Shown here one piece after another: positions 11,221 to 20,465 of a stretch of DNA of 64,000 bases. The notes under the pieces were generated by a model that saw only the letters and a list, made by a program, of their open reading frames with translations, did no database searches and was not told the DNA's origin. This DNA comes from Bacillota bacterium. GTDB taxonomy: Bacteria; Bacillota; DTU030; DUMP01. The stretch spans positions 113,667 through 177,666 of the forward strand of contig JASKKP010000002.1 in assembly GCA_030154105.1 (NCBI GenBank), given 5' to 3'. A program made the translations under genes and the position numbers. The first letter of the stretch is position 1. Each line of letters starts with the position of its first letter.

Positions 11221-11511
11221 ATGGCAGTTAGGATTCGGCTGCGCCGCATGGGCGCCAAAAAGGCTCCGTTTTACCGCTTGGTAGTGGCGGACTCGCGCAT
11301 GCCGCGCGACGGGCGGTTTGTGGAGAGCATCGGTTACTACAACCCCACTAGAGAGCCGGCGGTGATCGAAGTAGACGAAGAGAAGGCCCTAACCTGGCTG
11401 TCCCGTGGGGCCCAGCCTTCCGAGACGGCACTTAAGCTCTTGAAGAAGGTTGGGATTTGGGAAAAATTTACCGAAAAGAAGGCGAAGGGCCAGGAGGTTA
11501 CCCAGGGCTAA
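11221..11511 (+). CDS. rpsP: 30S ribosomal protein S16
   Basis: [35 protein letters not shown]. Confidence 0.98.
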   Translation: MAVRIRLRRMGAKKAPFYRLVVADSRMPRDGRFVESIGYYNPTREPAVIEVDEEKALTWLSRGAQPSETALKLLKKVGIWEKFTEKKAKGQEVTQG

Positions 11512-11526
11512 GGGGGGCGAGACCAG

Positions 11527-11763
11527 GTGCGGGAACTTCTAGAGGTTGTGGCGAAGGCATTGGTAAGCAACCCCGATGCTGTGGCCGTGAATGAGGTACA
11601 GGGAGAAACTTCGCTGATCCTGGAGCTCAAGGTAGGCCCCGAAGACATGGGCAAAGTAATCGGCAAGCAGGGGCGCGTTGCCAAAGCCATCCGCACGGTA
11701 ATGCGAGCTGCCGCTGCCCGGGACGGCCGACGGGTGACGGTGGAGATTGTCGAGCACTCCTGA
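11527..11763 (+). CDS. khpA: KH-domain RNA-binding protein (YlqC/KhpA)
   Basis: KVGPEDMGKVIGKQGRVAKAIRTVMRAAA KH motif; between rpsP and ylqD/rimM. Confidence 0.93.
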   Translation: MRELLEVVAKALVSNPDAVAVNEVQGETSLILELKVGPEDMGKVIGKQGRVAKAIRTVMRAAAARDGRRVTVEIVEHS

Positions 11764-11826
11764 GGAGGCAAAAAAGTTCTGCTCGAAAGCCGAAGGCGCA
11801 GGCGGAGCAGGTGGGGGGTGCGATAG

Positions 11827-12228
11827 ATGCTGGTTAAGCGGACGATCACATTGAAGGCGGTAGTTACCCCCGAGTTCCAACAGGAAATGCTCCGCGATCT
11901 CGCTAACACCCTGCAGAGGTTGGAGTTGGAACTGCAGCAGATAGAATTTCAGGGGAAACGGTTGCTCCTGGAAGCCGAGAAGCAGGGGCACCAGCAGGTG
12001 CTGGCCGCCAAGCAACAGATTGAGCAGGAAAAGGAGAAGCGCTTAGAAATGCGCGGGCGCCTGCGGCAGAAAATGGAAGAAGTAAAAAATTGGGAGATCG
12101 GGAGCGAGGTAGTCCAGGGGATGCTAGAAGGCTGGGTAGAGATAAAAACCGGCGACAGCATCGCCCGCCTGTTGGGGGCAGAGATCGTGACAGCCAATGG
12201 CAAGGTCGTAGAATTGCGCCATGAATAG
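11827..12228 (+). CDS. ylqD: YlqD family protein
   Basis: Coiled-coil protein at the conserved ylqD position between khpA and rimM. Confidence 0.8.
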   Translation: MLVKRTITLKAVVTPEFQQEMLRDLANTLQRLELELQQIEFQGKRLLLEAEKQGHQQVLAAKQQIEQEKEKRLEMRGRLRQKMEEVKNWEIGSEVVQGMLEGWVEIKTGDSIARLLGAEIVTANGKVVELRHE

Positions 12229-12736
12229 GGATGAGCTGGTTACCATCGGTCAGGTGACCTCGGCGCACGGCGTGCGGGGCGAGATGAACCTAGCCCTCCT
12301 TACGGATTTTCCCGAGCGTGTCCGGCGCTTAAAACGGGTCTACCTGGTCTCGGGGGAGGAAGTGCGCGGACCGTACGCGGTAACGCGGGCACGCCTCGCG
12401 GGACCTAAGGCCATCATCAAACTCGAAGGTATCGATACCCGGGAAGCGGCAAAGGCGCTGAGTAGATGGGAAGTGGCCGTGACCAAAGACGATGTGGTGG
12501 AGCTTCCACCTGGCCATTACTACTACTTTCAACTCGTCGGCCTGCCCGTGTACACGACCGAGGGCGAATACCTGGGTAAGGTCAGCGAGATCATCGACCT
12601 TCCCAGCAACGACGTCTATGTGGTCAGAAATGACGCCGGGCAGGAGGTCCTACTGCCGGCCACGCGCGAGGTGGTCAAGGAGATCAACCTGGAGGAGAAG
12701 TACCTCAAGGTATACCTGATCCCTGGACTACGCTAA
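12221..12736 (+). CDS. rimM: 16S rRNA processing protein RimM
   Basis: IGQVTSAHGVRGEMNLALLTDFPER; PRC-barrel; before trmD. Confidence 0.96.
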   Translation: MNRDELVTIGQVTSAHGVRGEMNLALLTDFPERVRRLKRVYLVSGEEVRGPYAVTRARLAGPKAIIKLEGIDTREAAKALSRWEVAVTKDDVVELPPGHYYYFQLVGLPVYTTEGEYLGKVSEIIDLPSNDVYVVRNDAGQEVLLPATREVVKEINLEEKYLKVYLIPGLR

Positions 12737-12748
12737 AGGAGGGAGGAT

Positions 12749-13492
12749 ATGCGCCTCGACATCCTTACCCTCTTTCCCCGCATGTTTGAAGGGCCGTTCG
12801 ATGAAAGCATCATCAAACGGGCACGGGAAAAAGGCTTGGTTGAACTCAGAGTGGTTAACATCCGGGACTTCAGTACGGATAAACATCGGGCGGTGGATGA
12901 CTACCCCTTCGGCGGCGGGGGCGGCATGGTGCTCCAGGTGGAGCCCATTGCCCGCGCAGTGCGCTCGCTTGACCGGGAAGGGAAGGCCCGGGTAATACTT
13001 ACCAGCCCGCAGGGACGGCTGTTTAACCAGGATCTGGCTTGGGAGCTCTCGCGGGAGGATCACATCATTATAATCTGTGGCCACTACGAGGGCGTTGACG
13101 AACGCGTGCGGGAGGCGCTGGTGACGGACGAGATTTCAGTAGGGGATTTCGTGCTCACCGGTGGCGAAATCCCGGCCCTCCTAATTGCCGACGCGGTGGT
13201 TCGCCTCCTACCTGGGGCCCTAGGTGCGGAAGAAGGGGCGGCAGAAGACTCCTTCAGCACCGGCCTCCTGGAGTACCCCCAGTATACGCGGCCGGAGGTC
13301 TGGGAGGGGCGGTGGGTTCCTCCGGTGCTCCTCTCGGGCAACCACGAAGAGATTCGCCTTTGGCGCCGGCGCGAGGCTTTGGCGCGCACGCTCGAACGTC
13401 GCCCGGACCTCCTCCGAACGGCCCGGCTTAGCGAGGAGGACTTACGGCTTTTGGCCGAGATTGAGCGGGAACGCGAGCGAGAGGGCGAATAG
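12749..13492 (+). CDS. trmD: tRNA (guanine-N1)-methyltransferase
   Basis: [45 protein letters not shown] trefoil-knot motif. Confidence 0.98.
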   Translation: MRLDILTLFPRMFEGPFDESIIKRAREKGLVELRVVNIRDFSTDKHRAVDDYPFGGGGGMVLQVEPIARAVRSLDREGKARVILTSPQGRLFNQDLAWELSREDHIIIICGHYEGVDERVREALVTDEISVGDFVLTGGEIPALLIADAVVRLLPGALGAEEGAAEDSFSTGLLEYPQYTRPEVWEGRWVPPVLLSGNHEEIRLWRRREALARTLERRPDLLRTARLSEEDLRLLAEIEREREREGE

Positions 13493-13521
13493 TTGTGTTA
13501 AGCTAGAGATCGTGATATAAT
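13493..13521 (+). promoter_or_regulatory. Sigma-A-type promoter for rplS
   Basis: TTGTGT-N17-TATAAT just after trmD. Confidence 0.8.
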
Positions 13522-13626
13522 AAGCCTTGTTCTCTGCCGAAGCGAAAAGTAGCGAAGGCACACGCCGGAAGGGCTGCGCGGCGAAAAGAACGAAAACAAC
13601 AAACGTACGGGAAAGGAGGCGCGAAC

Positions 13627-13983
13627 GTGGATCTTCTGCAGTCGGTCGAGCAGGGCGAGATGCGGACGGACATACCGGATTTTGCCCCCGGCGACACCGT
13701 GCGCGTGCACGTGAAGGTGGTCGAGGGCAACCGCGAGCGCATCCAGGTTTTTGAAGGAACGGTTATCGGACGCCGGGGTAAGGGCTCGCAGGAAACCTTC
13801 ACTGTGCGGCGGATTTCCTACGGGGTCGGAGTGGAAAGGATTTTCCCCGTCCATTCCCGGCGCATCGAAAAGATTGAAGTGGTGCGTAAGGGCGAAGTAC
13901 GCCGGGCCAAGCTGTACTACCTGAGAGACCTACAGGGTAAAGCGGCCAGGATTAAGGAAAAACGTAACCAAGCGAGGGACTGA
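13627..13983 (+). CDS. rplS: 50S ribosomal protein L19
   Basis: [35 protein letters not shown]; ends [18 protein letters not shown]. Confidence 0.97.
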   Translation: MDLLQSVEQGEMRTDIPDFAPGDTVRVHVKVVEGNRERIQVFEGTVIGRRGKGSQETFTVRRISYGVGVERIFPVHSRRIEKIEVVRKGEVRRAKLYYLRDLQGKAARIKEKRNQARD

Positions 13984-14002
13984 AAAAGTCCCTGCTTTAT
14001 TA
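13975..14002 (+). terminator. Hairpin overlapping the rplS stop, weak terminator candidate
   Basis: AGGGACT-gaaaa-AGTCCCT followed by gctttatt. Confidence 0.45.
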
Positions 14003-14079
14003 TAGCGAGTCGGGCATTTAGTGCCTGAGGCCTAAGCGAGACCGGGCAGAGCCCGCACAGGGTTTGGGAGGGGTAACGC

Positions 14080-14613
14080 ATGGAGAAAGTGCGAAAGGTA
14101 CTGTGGGAGTACGTCCAGAGCATACTTCTGGCTTTTGCCTTGGCCCTGTTTATTATTACTTTTGTGGTCCAGTCTTTTATCGTTACCGGCCCCTCCATGG
14201 AGCCGACCCTGCGCAGTGGCGAGCGCCTACTGATCAACAAGTTCATCTATCGTTTTACCGAACCCAAACCGGGTGACATCGTCGTCTTCCACCCTGCAGC
14301 CCGCCCGCGCGATGACTACATCAAGCGGGTCATAGCGGTGGCCGGCCAGACGGTAGAAATACGGGACGGAAAGGTCTGGGTGGACGGGAAGGCGCAGGAT
14401 GAGCCATATCTGAGTGAACCCACCTACGGCCAGTTCGGCCCGGTGCGCATTCCTCAGGGGCGGATTTTCGTTTTAGGGGACAACCGCAATAATAGCCAAG
14501 ACAGCCGGTACCCGGAGGTCGGCCTTGTGCCGTTAAAGAGCGTCATCGGCAAGGCTGTCCTCCGCTATTGGCCCCTGAATCGCTTAGGGCTGGTGGGCCA
14601 AACCGGGAGGTGA
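14080..14613 (+). CDS. lepB: Signal peptidase I
   Basis: GPSMEPTLRSGERLL (Ser) and DDYIKRVIAVAG (Lys) catalytic dyad; GDNRNNSQDSR. Confidence 0.97.
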   Translation: MEKVRKVLWEYVQSILLAFALALFIITFVVQSFIVTGPSMEPTLRSGERLLINKFIYRFTEPKPGDIVVFHPAARPRDDYIKRVIAVAGQTVEIRDGKVWVDGKAQDEPYLSEPTYGQFGPVRIPQGRIFVLGDNRNNSQDSRYPEVGLVPLKSVIGKAVLRYWPLNRLGLVGQTGR

Positions 14614-14617
14614 GCGC

Positions 14618-15454
14618 TTGCCCATCCAATGGTTTCCAGGGCACATGGCCAAGGCGAAGCGGCAGCTCGCCCAACGCCTGCCGCTCGTCGACCTGGTATT
14701 GGAAGTGGCTGATGCCAGAGTTCCCGCGGCAAGCCGCAATCCGGACCTGACCGCGTTGCTCAAGGACAAGAAGCACCTTTTGCTGCTCAACAAATCCGAC
14801 CTGGCGGACCCGGTCCACACCCAGGCCTGGCTGAAGGCACTGGGAGAGCAAGGCCTTGTTGTGCTTGATTTTTCTGCCCGTAGCGACGGGCGGGAAAAAC
14901 TTTTAAAGTACATAAGGAAGCTTGGAGCGCAGGCTGGTTGGCGGCGCAGCGGTGCCGTCCGCGTCTTGGTGGCCGGTATTCCTAATGTGGGGAAATCGGC
15001 GGTGATCAACCGCCTGGTGGGGCGGCGTAGTGCCAAGGTGGGGGCGCGGCCGGGTGTTACGCGCGGCCAGCAGTGGCTGCGCGTGTCGGCGGAGTTGGAA
15101 CTCCTTGACACCCCGGGGCTCCTACCGCCAAAGCTGGTTACGGAGGAGGTTGGTTTCAAGCTGGCGGCCGTGGGGGCCATCCGACCGGAGGTGTTGCCGG
15201 TCGAGGAGGTGGCTCTGTGGCTGGTGGAGAAGATTCTTAAGTTTAAACCGGAGAGCCTGGTCGAGACGTATGCCGCGTCTACCCGCGAACCGCTGGAAGT
15301 AATCGGCTGTGTGGCCAGGCGGCGCGGGCTTTACCTTCCGGGAGGGCGGCCTGACCTGGAGCGTGCGGCGGCCGTCCTTCTGCATGAATTCCAGGAAGGG
15401 AAGCTCGGGCGGATCACGCTCGAGGTGCCGGATGAGAAGGGGGCTAAGGAGTGA
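14618..15454 (+). CDS. rbgA: Ribosome biogenesis GTPase (circularly permuted G motifs)
   Basis: IQWFPGHMAKAKRQ, NKSDLAD before GIPNVGKSAVINRL. Confidence 0.96.
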   Translation: MPIQWFPGHMAKAKRQLAQRLPLVDLVLEVADARVPAASRNPDLTALLKDKKHLLLLNKSDLADPVHTQAWLKALGEQGLVVLDFSARSDGREKLLKYIRKLGAQAGWRRSGAVRVLVAGIPNVGKSAVINRLVGRRSAKVGARPGVTRGQQWLRVSAELELLDTPGLLPPKLVTEEVGFKLAAVGAIRPEVLPVEEVALWLVEKILKFKPESLVETYAASTREPLEVIGCVARRRGLYLPGGRPDLERAAAVLLHEFQEGKLGRITLEVPDEKGAKE

Positions 15455-16092
15455 AGAAGGATCACGCTCGCGCGCTATGGAACTGGGAAAGGCGGCTGTG
15501 GGCGGCCGGATACTCCTATGTAGCCGGAATCGATGAAGCGGGACGCGGCCCTTTAGCCGGACCGGTGGTAGCCGCAGCGGTGATCTTGCCGCCGGGCGTC
15601 CACCTGCCGAACCTTAACGATTCTAAACAGCTTACCCCCCGGGAGCGAGAGGAGCTTTACCCCCTTATTGTCGGGCAGGCGGTTGCCGTCGGCGTAGGGA
15701 TTGCCGATGTTTACTACATAGAAAGATACAACATTCTTCGGGCGACGAAACGGGCCATGCTGCTGGCGGTCCGAAACCTCCCCGTGCGGCCGGACTACCT
15801 GATCATCGACGCCCTTTCTCTTGAAGAAATTGAAATTCCGCAGGAAAGCATCATCAAAGGCGACACGTTGAGCGCGAGCATTGCCGCCGCTTCCATCGTC
15901 GCCAAAGTTCGACGGGACCGAATCATGGCGGCCTGGGAGAAAGTGTACCCGGGGTACGGCTTTGCCCGGCATAAAGGCTATGCCACCCGCGAACACATTA
16001 TGGCGCTAAAGCGGCTTGGGCCATGTCCCCTTCACCGCCTGAGCTTCCGGCCCGTGCGCGCCGGCGGGGAGGTTAAGCTCCATGAACCATAA
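15451..16092 (+). CDS. rnhB: Ribonuclease HII
   Basis: AGIDEAGRGPLAGPVVAAAVIL, DSKQLTPRERE, GDTLSASIAAASIVAKV. Confidence 0.97.
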   Translation: MKKDHARALWNWERRLWAAGYSYVAGIDEAGRGPLAGPVVAAAVILPPGVHLPNLNDSKQLTPREREELYPLIVGQAVAVGVGIADVYYIERYNILRATKRAMLLAVRNLPVRPDYLIIDALSLEEIEIPQESIIKGDTLSASIAAASIVAKVRRDRIMAAWEKVYPGYGFARHKGYATREHIMALKRLGPCPLHRLSFRPVRAGGEVKLHEP

Positions 16093-16435
16093 GGTTTTAG
16101 GAGCCGAGGGGGAAAAGATGGCGGTGGCCTACCTTGCCACACGCGGGTACCGCATCCGGGAGCGCAACTTCCGCTGCCGGTTGGGGGAAATCGACGTTAT
16201 TGCCGAGGAAGGGGGGACGCTTGTTTTTATCGAGGTAAAAACCCGCCGGAGCCGGCGCTTCGGCCTTCCTCAGGAGGCAGTTACGCCGGCCAAACAGGCG
16301 CGCCTAAGAAGGCTCGCCGAGTATTACTTTCTCACGCACGGCGGCGCCGACCGCCCCTGCCGCTTCGACGTGCTGGGCATAACAATCGGCCCCGACGGGA
16401 AAGCCCGGATGGACCTAATCAGGGGAGCCTTTTAA
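16082..16435 (+). CDS. UPF0102/YraN family putative endonuclease
   Basis: GAEGEKMAVAYLATRGYRIRERNFRCRLGEIDVIAEEGGTLVFIEVKTR. Confidence 0.94.
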   Translation: MNHKVLGAEGEKMAVAYLATRGYRIRERNFRCRLGEIDVIAEEGGTLVFIEVKTRRSRRFGLPQEAVTPAKQARLRRLAEYYFLTHGGADRPCRFDVLGITIGPDGKARMDLIRGAF

Positions 16436-16588
16436 CGGGACCTGCGGTGAGTTTTCCGGCGTCATGGCCCTTAATCGGACATGGCTTTTAAACGAAGCGC
16501 AATCGTTTTGTCATCCGCTCTTAACATGGGTCTGCTACCTTATAACCAAGCTATCCTATACCCCCTTCTTCACATACATTATTTCTCC

Positions 16589-16615
16589 GCCCGGTTCGCC
16601 CGGGCCATTTTTTTT
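16589..16615 (+). terminator. Rho-independent terminator
   Basis: GCCCGG-ttcgc-CCGGGC then ca + T8. Confidence 0.85.
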
Positions 16616-16719
16616 GGCCTCGTGCAGCCCGCCGTTGGGAGAGCCGGTGCGGCGCCCGCGCGTTTTGGCGTAAGGCATGTAGCGGGCGAGCGCTCGAGGG
16701 AGAGGTTTTCCTCCCGGAG

Positions 16720-17334
16720 GTGGGAAAGTGCGCCGTTTACCCGTATCCGCACCCTGAAACTATAACGCTCCCCAAGTATGTAAAAGGGGTAAAGAGGGTA
16801 ACCAATTTGGGGACTGTTTTACCCCAGGCTTACGCCGAGCTTATCAAGACCATGGTTAAGCTGGGGATCGTTGAGAATGAACCGATCGACGTAAACGGCA
16901 CGCCGGTTTCACCCCGGGAATTCACTATTTCCTACGTGCTCAAACAAAGGCGCAGGTTGCTGGATGAAGCGGGACTCAAAGAGCCGGTGGGCTGTTTGAG
17001 GCTGGTTGTCAGCGGAACGCAAGAGGGAGAGAAAATTACGTATGCAATTAATCTGAGCTCGCGTGGGCGCGGGATGGGCGATGCTACAGGTATACCTGCA
17101 GCCATGGGAGCCATCCTCATGCAGCGCGGAAAGCTCCGCGGTACCGGGGCGCTGCCTCCAGAAGCGTGTGTAGATCCTCTGGACGTATTTGCTTTGGCCC
17201 GCGAGGTCCTGGCGCCGGAAAAGATGGCGGGACTGCCGGTGACCATCGAGAAGATGACCGAAGAGGGCCGGGTCTTCCGGGTGTTCAGCCTCATGGAGGC
17301 AGTGGAAATGGCTAGGGCGCAGAAGGGCAAATAA
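16720..17334 (+). CDS. Saccharopine dehydrogenase-like C-terminal domain fragment; Rossmann N-terminal domain missing (possible pseudogene)
   Basis: YPHPETITLPKYVKGVKRVTNLG and GMGDATGIPAAMGAILMQRGK...GALPPEACVDP resemble the C-terminal half of saccharopine dehydrogenase-like oxidoreductases; no GxGxxG domain upstream. Confidence 0.6.
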   Translation: MGKCAVYPYPHPETITLPKYVKGVKRVTNLGTVLPQAYAELIKTMVKLGIVENEPIDVNGTPVSPREFTISYVLKQRRRLLDEAGLKEPVGCLRLVVSGTQEGEKITYAINLSSRGRGMGDATGIPAAMGAILMQRGKLRGTGALPPEACVDPLDVFALAREVLAPEKMAGLPVTIEKMTEEGRVFRVFSLMEAVEMARAQKGK

Positions 17335-17356
17335 CTTTTCCTCCCGGGGGACGCAC

Positions 17357-18922
17357 ATGAAAGAATATATATTAGCCCATGATGTGGGTACCGGTGGGTG
17401 CAAATCTGTGCTGGTGAGGCCGGACGGGAGGGCGGAAAGCAAAGTCTTTGTCCCCTATGCCACCTACTACCCGGCACCCGGATGGGCCGAACAAGACCCG
17501 CAGGACTGGTGGGTTGCCGTTTCGAAGGGGACCAGGATGTTGATCGAACGCACGGGTATTTCTCCTGCCGCGATCCTGTGTGTCACTTTTAGCACTCAGC
17601 AGCTCGGCATTGTGCCGATGGGGTCCTCCGGGGAGCCCCTCCGTCGGGCGATTATTTGGATGGACAACCGCGCAGAGGTAGAAGCGCGCCGTGCGATGAA
17701 GCGCTTTGGAGGCCCGGTGATATTTGCCGCCATTGCCGGCACGCCGCTGTCCGGTAAAGACGGCATACCCAAGCTCCTCTGGCTCAAGCGAAGGGAGCCA
17801 GAGACCTACGCCAAAATGGTCTGCTTCCTCGATGTGGGGGGCTACCTCTTATACCGAACGACCGGGCAGATGGCAATGGAGCTCAGCGGTGCTGCGGTAT
17901 TCGGCCTGGACCTAAAAAGGAAGACGTGGCTTACGGGGATCATGTCGTACGTGGGCCTCGATCCCAAGAAACTGCCTCCGCTGGTGAGGTCCACGGACAT
18001 CGTGGGGAAGCTAGGGCGGGTTGCGGCGTCGGAATGCGGGCTACTGGAAGGGACGCCGGTGGTGGCGGGAGCCGGCGATGCGCCCGCAGCTGCCGTAGGG
18101 GCCGGTGCCGTAGAGGACGGCGACGGTCACGTATACCTCGGTACATCGGCCTGGGTATCTTTCACCACAAACCGGACGTTTACCGGCAGGTACGGGGCAG
18201 TAGTCATTCAGGCTGCCGACCCGGAAAAGAACTTCCTACATGCCCAGATGGAGAACGCTGGCGGCTGCGTGCGATGGTTTACTGAACAGTTTTACCGGGA
18301 TTTACCGGGCGTGCACTCTTCTGACGATCTCTATTCCCTGTTTGACGAGGACGTGGGAAAATCTCCCGCCGGCGCCAAGGGACTCCTTTTCACCCCGTGG
18401 ATATTTGGGGAAAGGGTTCCCTTTACTGATACTTTTGTCCGCGGCGCGTTTCTGAACCTGAGCGCGCAACATTCCCGGCCGGATCTCGCGAGAGCCATCC
18501 TGGAAGGGGTGGCATACAACCTGGCCTGGACGTTGGAATCTGTAGAACGGGCATTTGGGTTTTTCCTTCCAAGGCTGAGGGTAGCCGGAGGAGGGGCGCT
18601 GAGTTCAGCCTGGATGCAGATCTTGGCCAACGTCACCGGCAGACCAGTTGATGTTCTAGCGGATCCGCAAGAGGTCAGCGCCGTGGGTGCGGCTTTAACG
18701 GCGGCTGTAGGTTTAGGGCGATATCCGAACTTTGCGTCGCTCAAAAAGCTTCCGAGGATCGTTCAAAGCTTTGAACCGCAGGGCGGCATGGGGGAGACGT
18801 ACGCGCACCTGCTGCGCGAGTACCGGGTCGTGTACCGCCGTTTGCGCCCGGTGTACCGCCGGCTAAATAGAGAAGGGGAGGTCAAACCTCCCGCCGAACC
18901 TGAGATGTCGAGCGTGCCCTAA
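17357..18922 (+). CDS. FGGY-family carbohydrate kinase (xylulokinase-like)
   Basis: AHDVGTGGCKSVLV N-terminal phosphate loop, GAGDAPAAAVGAGAV, VAGGGALSSAWMQILANVTGRPV. Confidence 0.93.
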   Translation: MKEYILAHDVGTGGCKSVLVRPDGRAESKVFVPYATYYPAPGWAEQDPQDWWVAVSKGTRMLIERTGISPAAILCVTFSTQQLGIVPMGSSGEPLRRAIIWMDNRAEVEARRAMKRFGGPVIFAAIAGTPLSGKDGIPKLLWLKRREPETYAKMVCFLDVGGYLLYRTTGQMAMELSGAAVFGLDLKRKTWLTGIMSYVGLDPKKLPPLVRSTDIVGKLGRVAASECGLLEGTPVVAGAGDAPAAAVGAGAVEDGDGHVYLGTSAWVSFTTNRTFTGRYGAVVIQAADPEKNFLHAQMENAGGCVRWFTEQFYRDLPGVHSSDDLYSLFDEDVGKSPAGAKGLLFTPWIFGERVPFTDTFVRGAFLNLSAQHSRPDLARAILEGVAYNLAWTLESVERAFGFFLPRLRVAGGGALSSAWMQILANVTGRPVDVLADPQEVSAVGAALTAAVGLGRYPNFASLKKLPRIVQSFEPQGGMGETYAHLLREYRVVYRRLRPVYRRLNREGEVKPPAEPEMSSVP

Positions 18923-19000
18923 AATCCAGGAGCCAGTAGACTCTGACGTATATGTGTGCAGATTTTCTCTAAGGTAGTTTGCGGTACAGAACCAACTCGT

Positions 19001-19021
19001 ACGGCCGAAGGGCCGTTTTTT
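19001..19021 (+). terminator. Rho-independent terminator after the FGGY kinase
   Basis: ACGGCC-gaag-GGCCGT followed by T6. Confidence 0.88.
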
Positions 19022-19026
19022 GTTGC

Positions 19027-19545
19027 CTAATCCCGGCCGATCTCCAGGGCGGCTCTTCGGAGGGCGTTTTCGGCATAAAAGCGAATCAAAGCAGCGAGGA
19101 TGGCCTCAGCACTGCCGGCGCTTTCATCTTGGTTCCGGGGATAAATTGGCGCCGTAGTTTCTTCGGGTGTGTCCCGCCGGACATCAGCAGGAGTGCTGTC
19201 CGGGCCGCTCTGGCCCACGCTTTCTTCGCCGCCTTCATGCATGTACTTGAGCACCCGGCTTACATAGGCCCTGGTTTCTGCGTACGGAGGTACCCCGCCG
19301 AAGCGAGATACCGCCCCGGGGCCGGCATTATAAGCCGCTAGGGCCAGGGTCAAGTTCCCGTGAAACTGATCCAGAAGATGTCGCAAGTAGCGGGCTGCCC
19401 CCTCCTCGCTTTGAACCGGGTCCAGCAGGTTGGAGACACCTAAGCTCTTGGCCGTAGCCGGCATAAGCTGCATTAGCCCCAGGGCACCGGCCGCAGATAC
19501 TGCTGCGGGATTAAACCCGGATTCCACCGCGGCTACGGCTTTCAC
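19027..19545 (-). CDS. Lytic transglycosylase (SLT domain), apparently N-terminally truncated
   Basis: [37 protein letters not shown]; no signal peptide; in-frame stop a few codons upstream ([16 protein letters not shown]). Confidence 0.8.
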   Translation of the reverse strand: MKAVAAVESGFNPAAVSAAGALGLMQLMPATAKSLGVSNLLDPVQSEEGAARYLRHLLDQFHGNLTLALAAYNAGPGAVSRFGGVPPYAETRAYVSRVLKYMHEGGEESVGQSGPDSTPADVRRDTPEETTAPIYPRNQDESAGSAEAILAALIRFYAENALRRAALEIGRD

Positions 19546-19615
19546 CAGCCCTCGCGGCAGCCCGTAGCGTCGCTTGTTTTTTCACCGCGCTACTGGTTGC
19601 CGGAGGACATTGGGC

Positions 19616-20335
19616 TCACGGCAGATCGCAGGTCAGAATGGTCTCTGATGCTTCGTCCGCCAGGGCCACCAGCGCGCCTTCCGGATCGGCAATTAAGCTG
19701 TTTCCTAGGCTGATGAGGCCGATATGGCTGCCTACCGCGTTGGCCAAAAGGACGTGGAAATGGTTTTCCACCGCTCTGGCTATGGGGAGGGCGCGATTTT
19801 TCTCTATTTTCCACCGCGCTTCCCGGGGTGGATAATAATGCGCCGACAGGATAAATAGCGCACTGACCTTTTGGGAAGCAATGTCGCGGGCGAGCTCCGG
19901 GAAGTTCTGATCGCGGCAGATGATGACGCCGAACTTGCGCCCCTGGAACTCGAACACGGCAGGGGCTTTGCCGGCGGCGAAATACCTTTCCTCTGCCGAA
20001 GTGAGGTGAATCTTATGATACGTCACTTCCCTTCCGTCGGGTAAGATGGCGGTGGCGGCGTTAAACAAAAGTTCGCCCGCCAGATCGGCCCTGCCGACGA
20101 TGAGGCCCATGTTGCACTCCTTAGCCTTGTCCCGGAGTTCGGCCATGGCGCGGTCCAAATCTTCCTTAAAACTGGAACTTCCCAGCACCTCGGGATTATA
20201 GCCGGTAAGGCTCATTTCCGGGAAGGCCAGGAGGGTAATGCCGCGCCGGCTGGCTTCCTCCGTCAGCTGGAGAATTGTGGACGTGTTCTCCTCGATGCTG
20301 TCCGCTATGTACATTTGGGCCACACCTAGCCGCAT
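19616..20335 (-). CDS. Carbon-nitrogen (nitrilase-family) hydrolase
   Basis: Glu-Lys-Cys triad: LAFPEMSLTGYNP, VTYHKIHL, GVIICRDQNFPE. Confidence 0.92.
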   Translation of the reverse strand: MRLGVAQMYIADSIEENTSTILQLTEEASRRGITLLAFPEMSLTGYNPEVLGSSSFKEDLDRAMAELRDKAKECNMGLIVGRADLAGELLFNAATAILPDGREVTYHKIHLTSAEERYFAAGKAPAVFEFQGRKFGVIICRDQNFPELARDIASQKVSALFILSAHYYPPREARWKIEKNRALPIARAVENHFHVLLANAVGSHIGLISLGNSLIADPEGALVALADEASETILTCDLP

Positions 20336-20465
20336 AGGAACTCACCTCCAACGAACGTTGAGGGACGAAAGAGTATTTGGGAGCCGGCATTAGCCAGGAA
20401 ACGCCTCTTATTACATTAAGGAAACTACCGATTTAAGATTTTGCTACGCGTTGCCGAAGCGATTC

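Noticed and set aside
16481-16765. 94-aa ORF in the yraN / saccharopine-dehydrogenase gap
   Set aside because: Spans a strong terminator, has no family resemblance, and overlaps the better supported 16720 frame.
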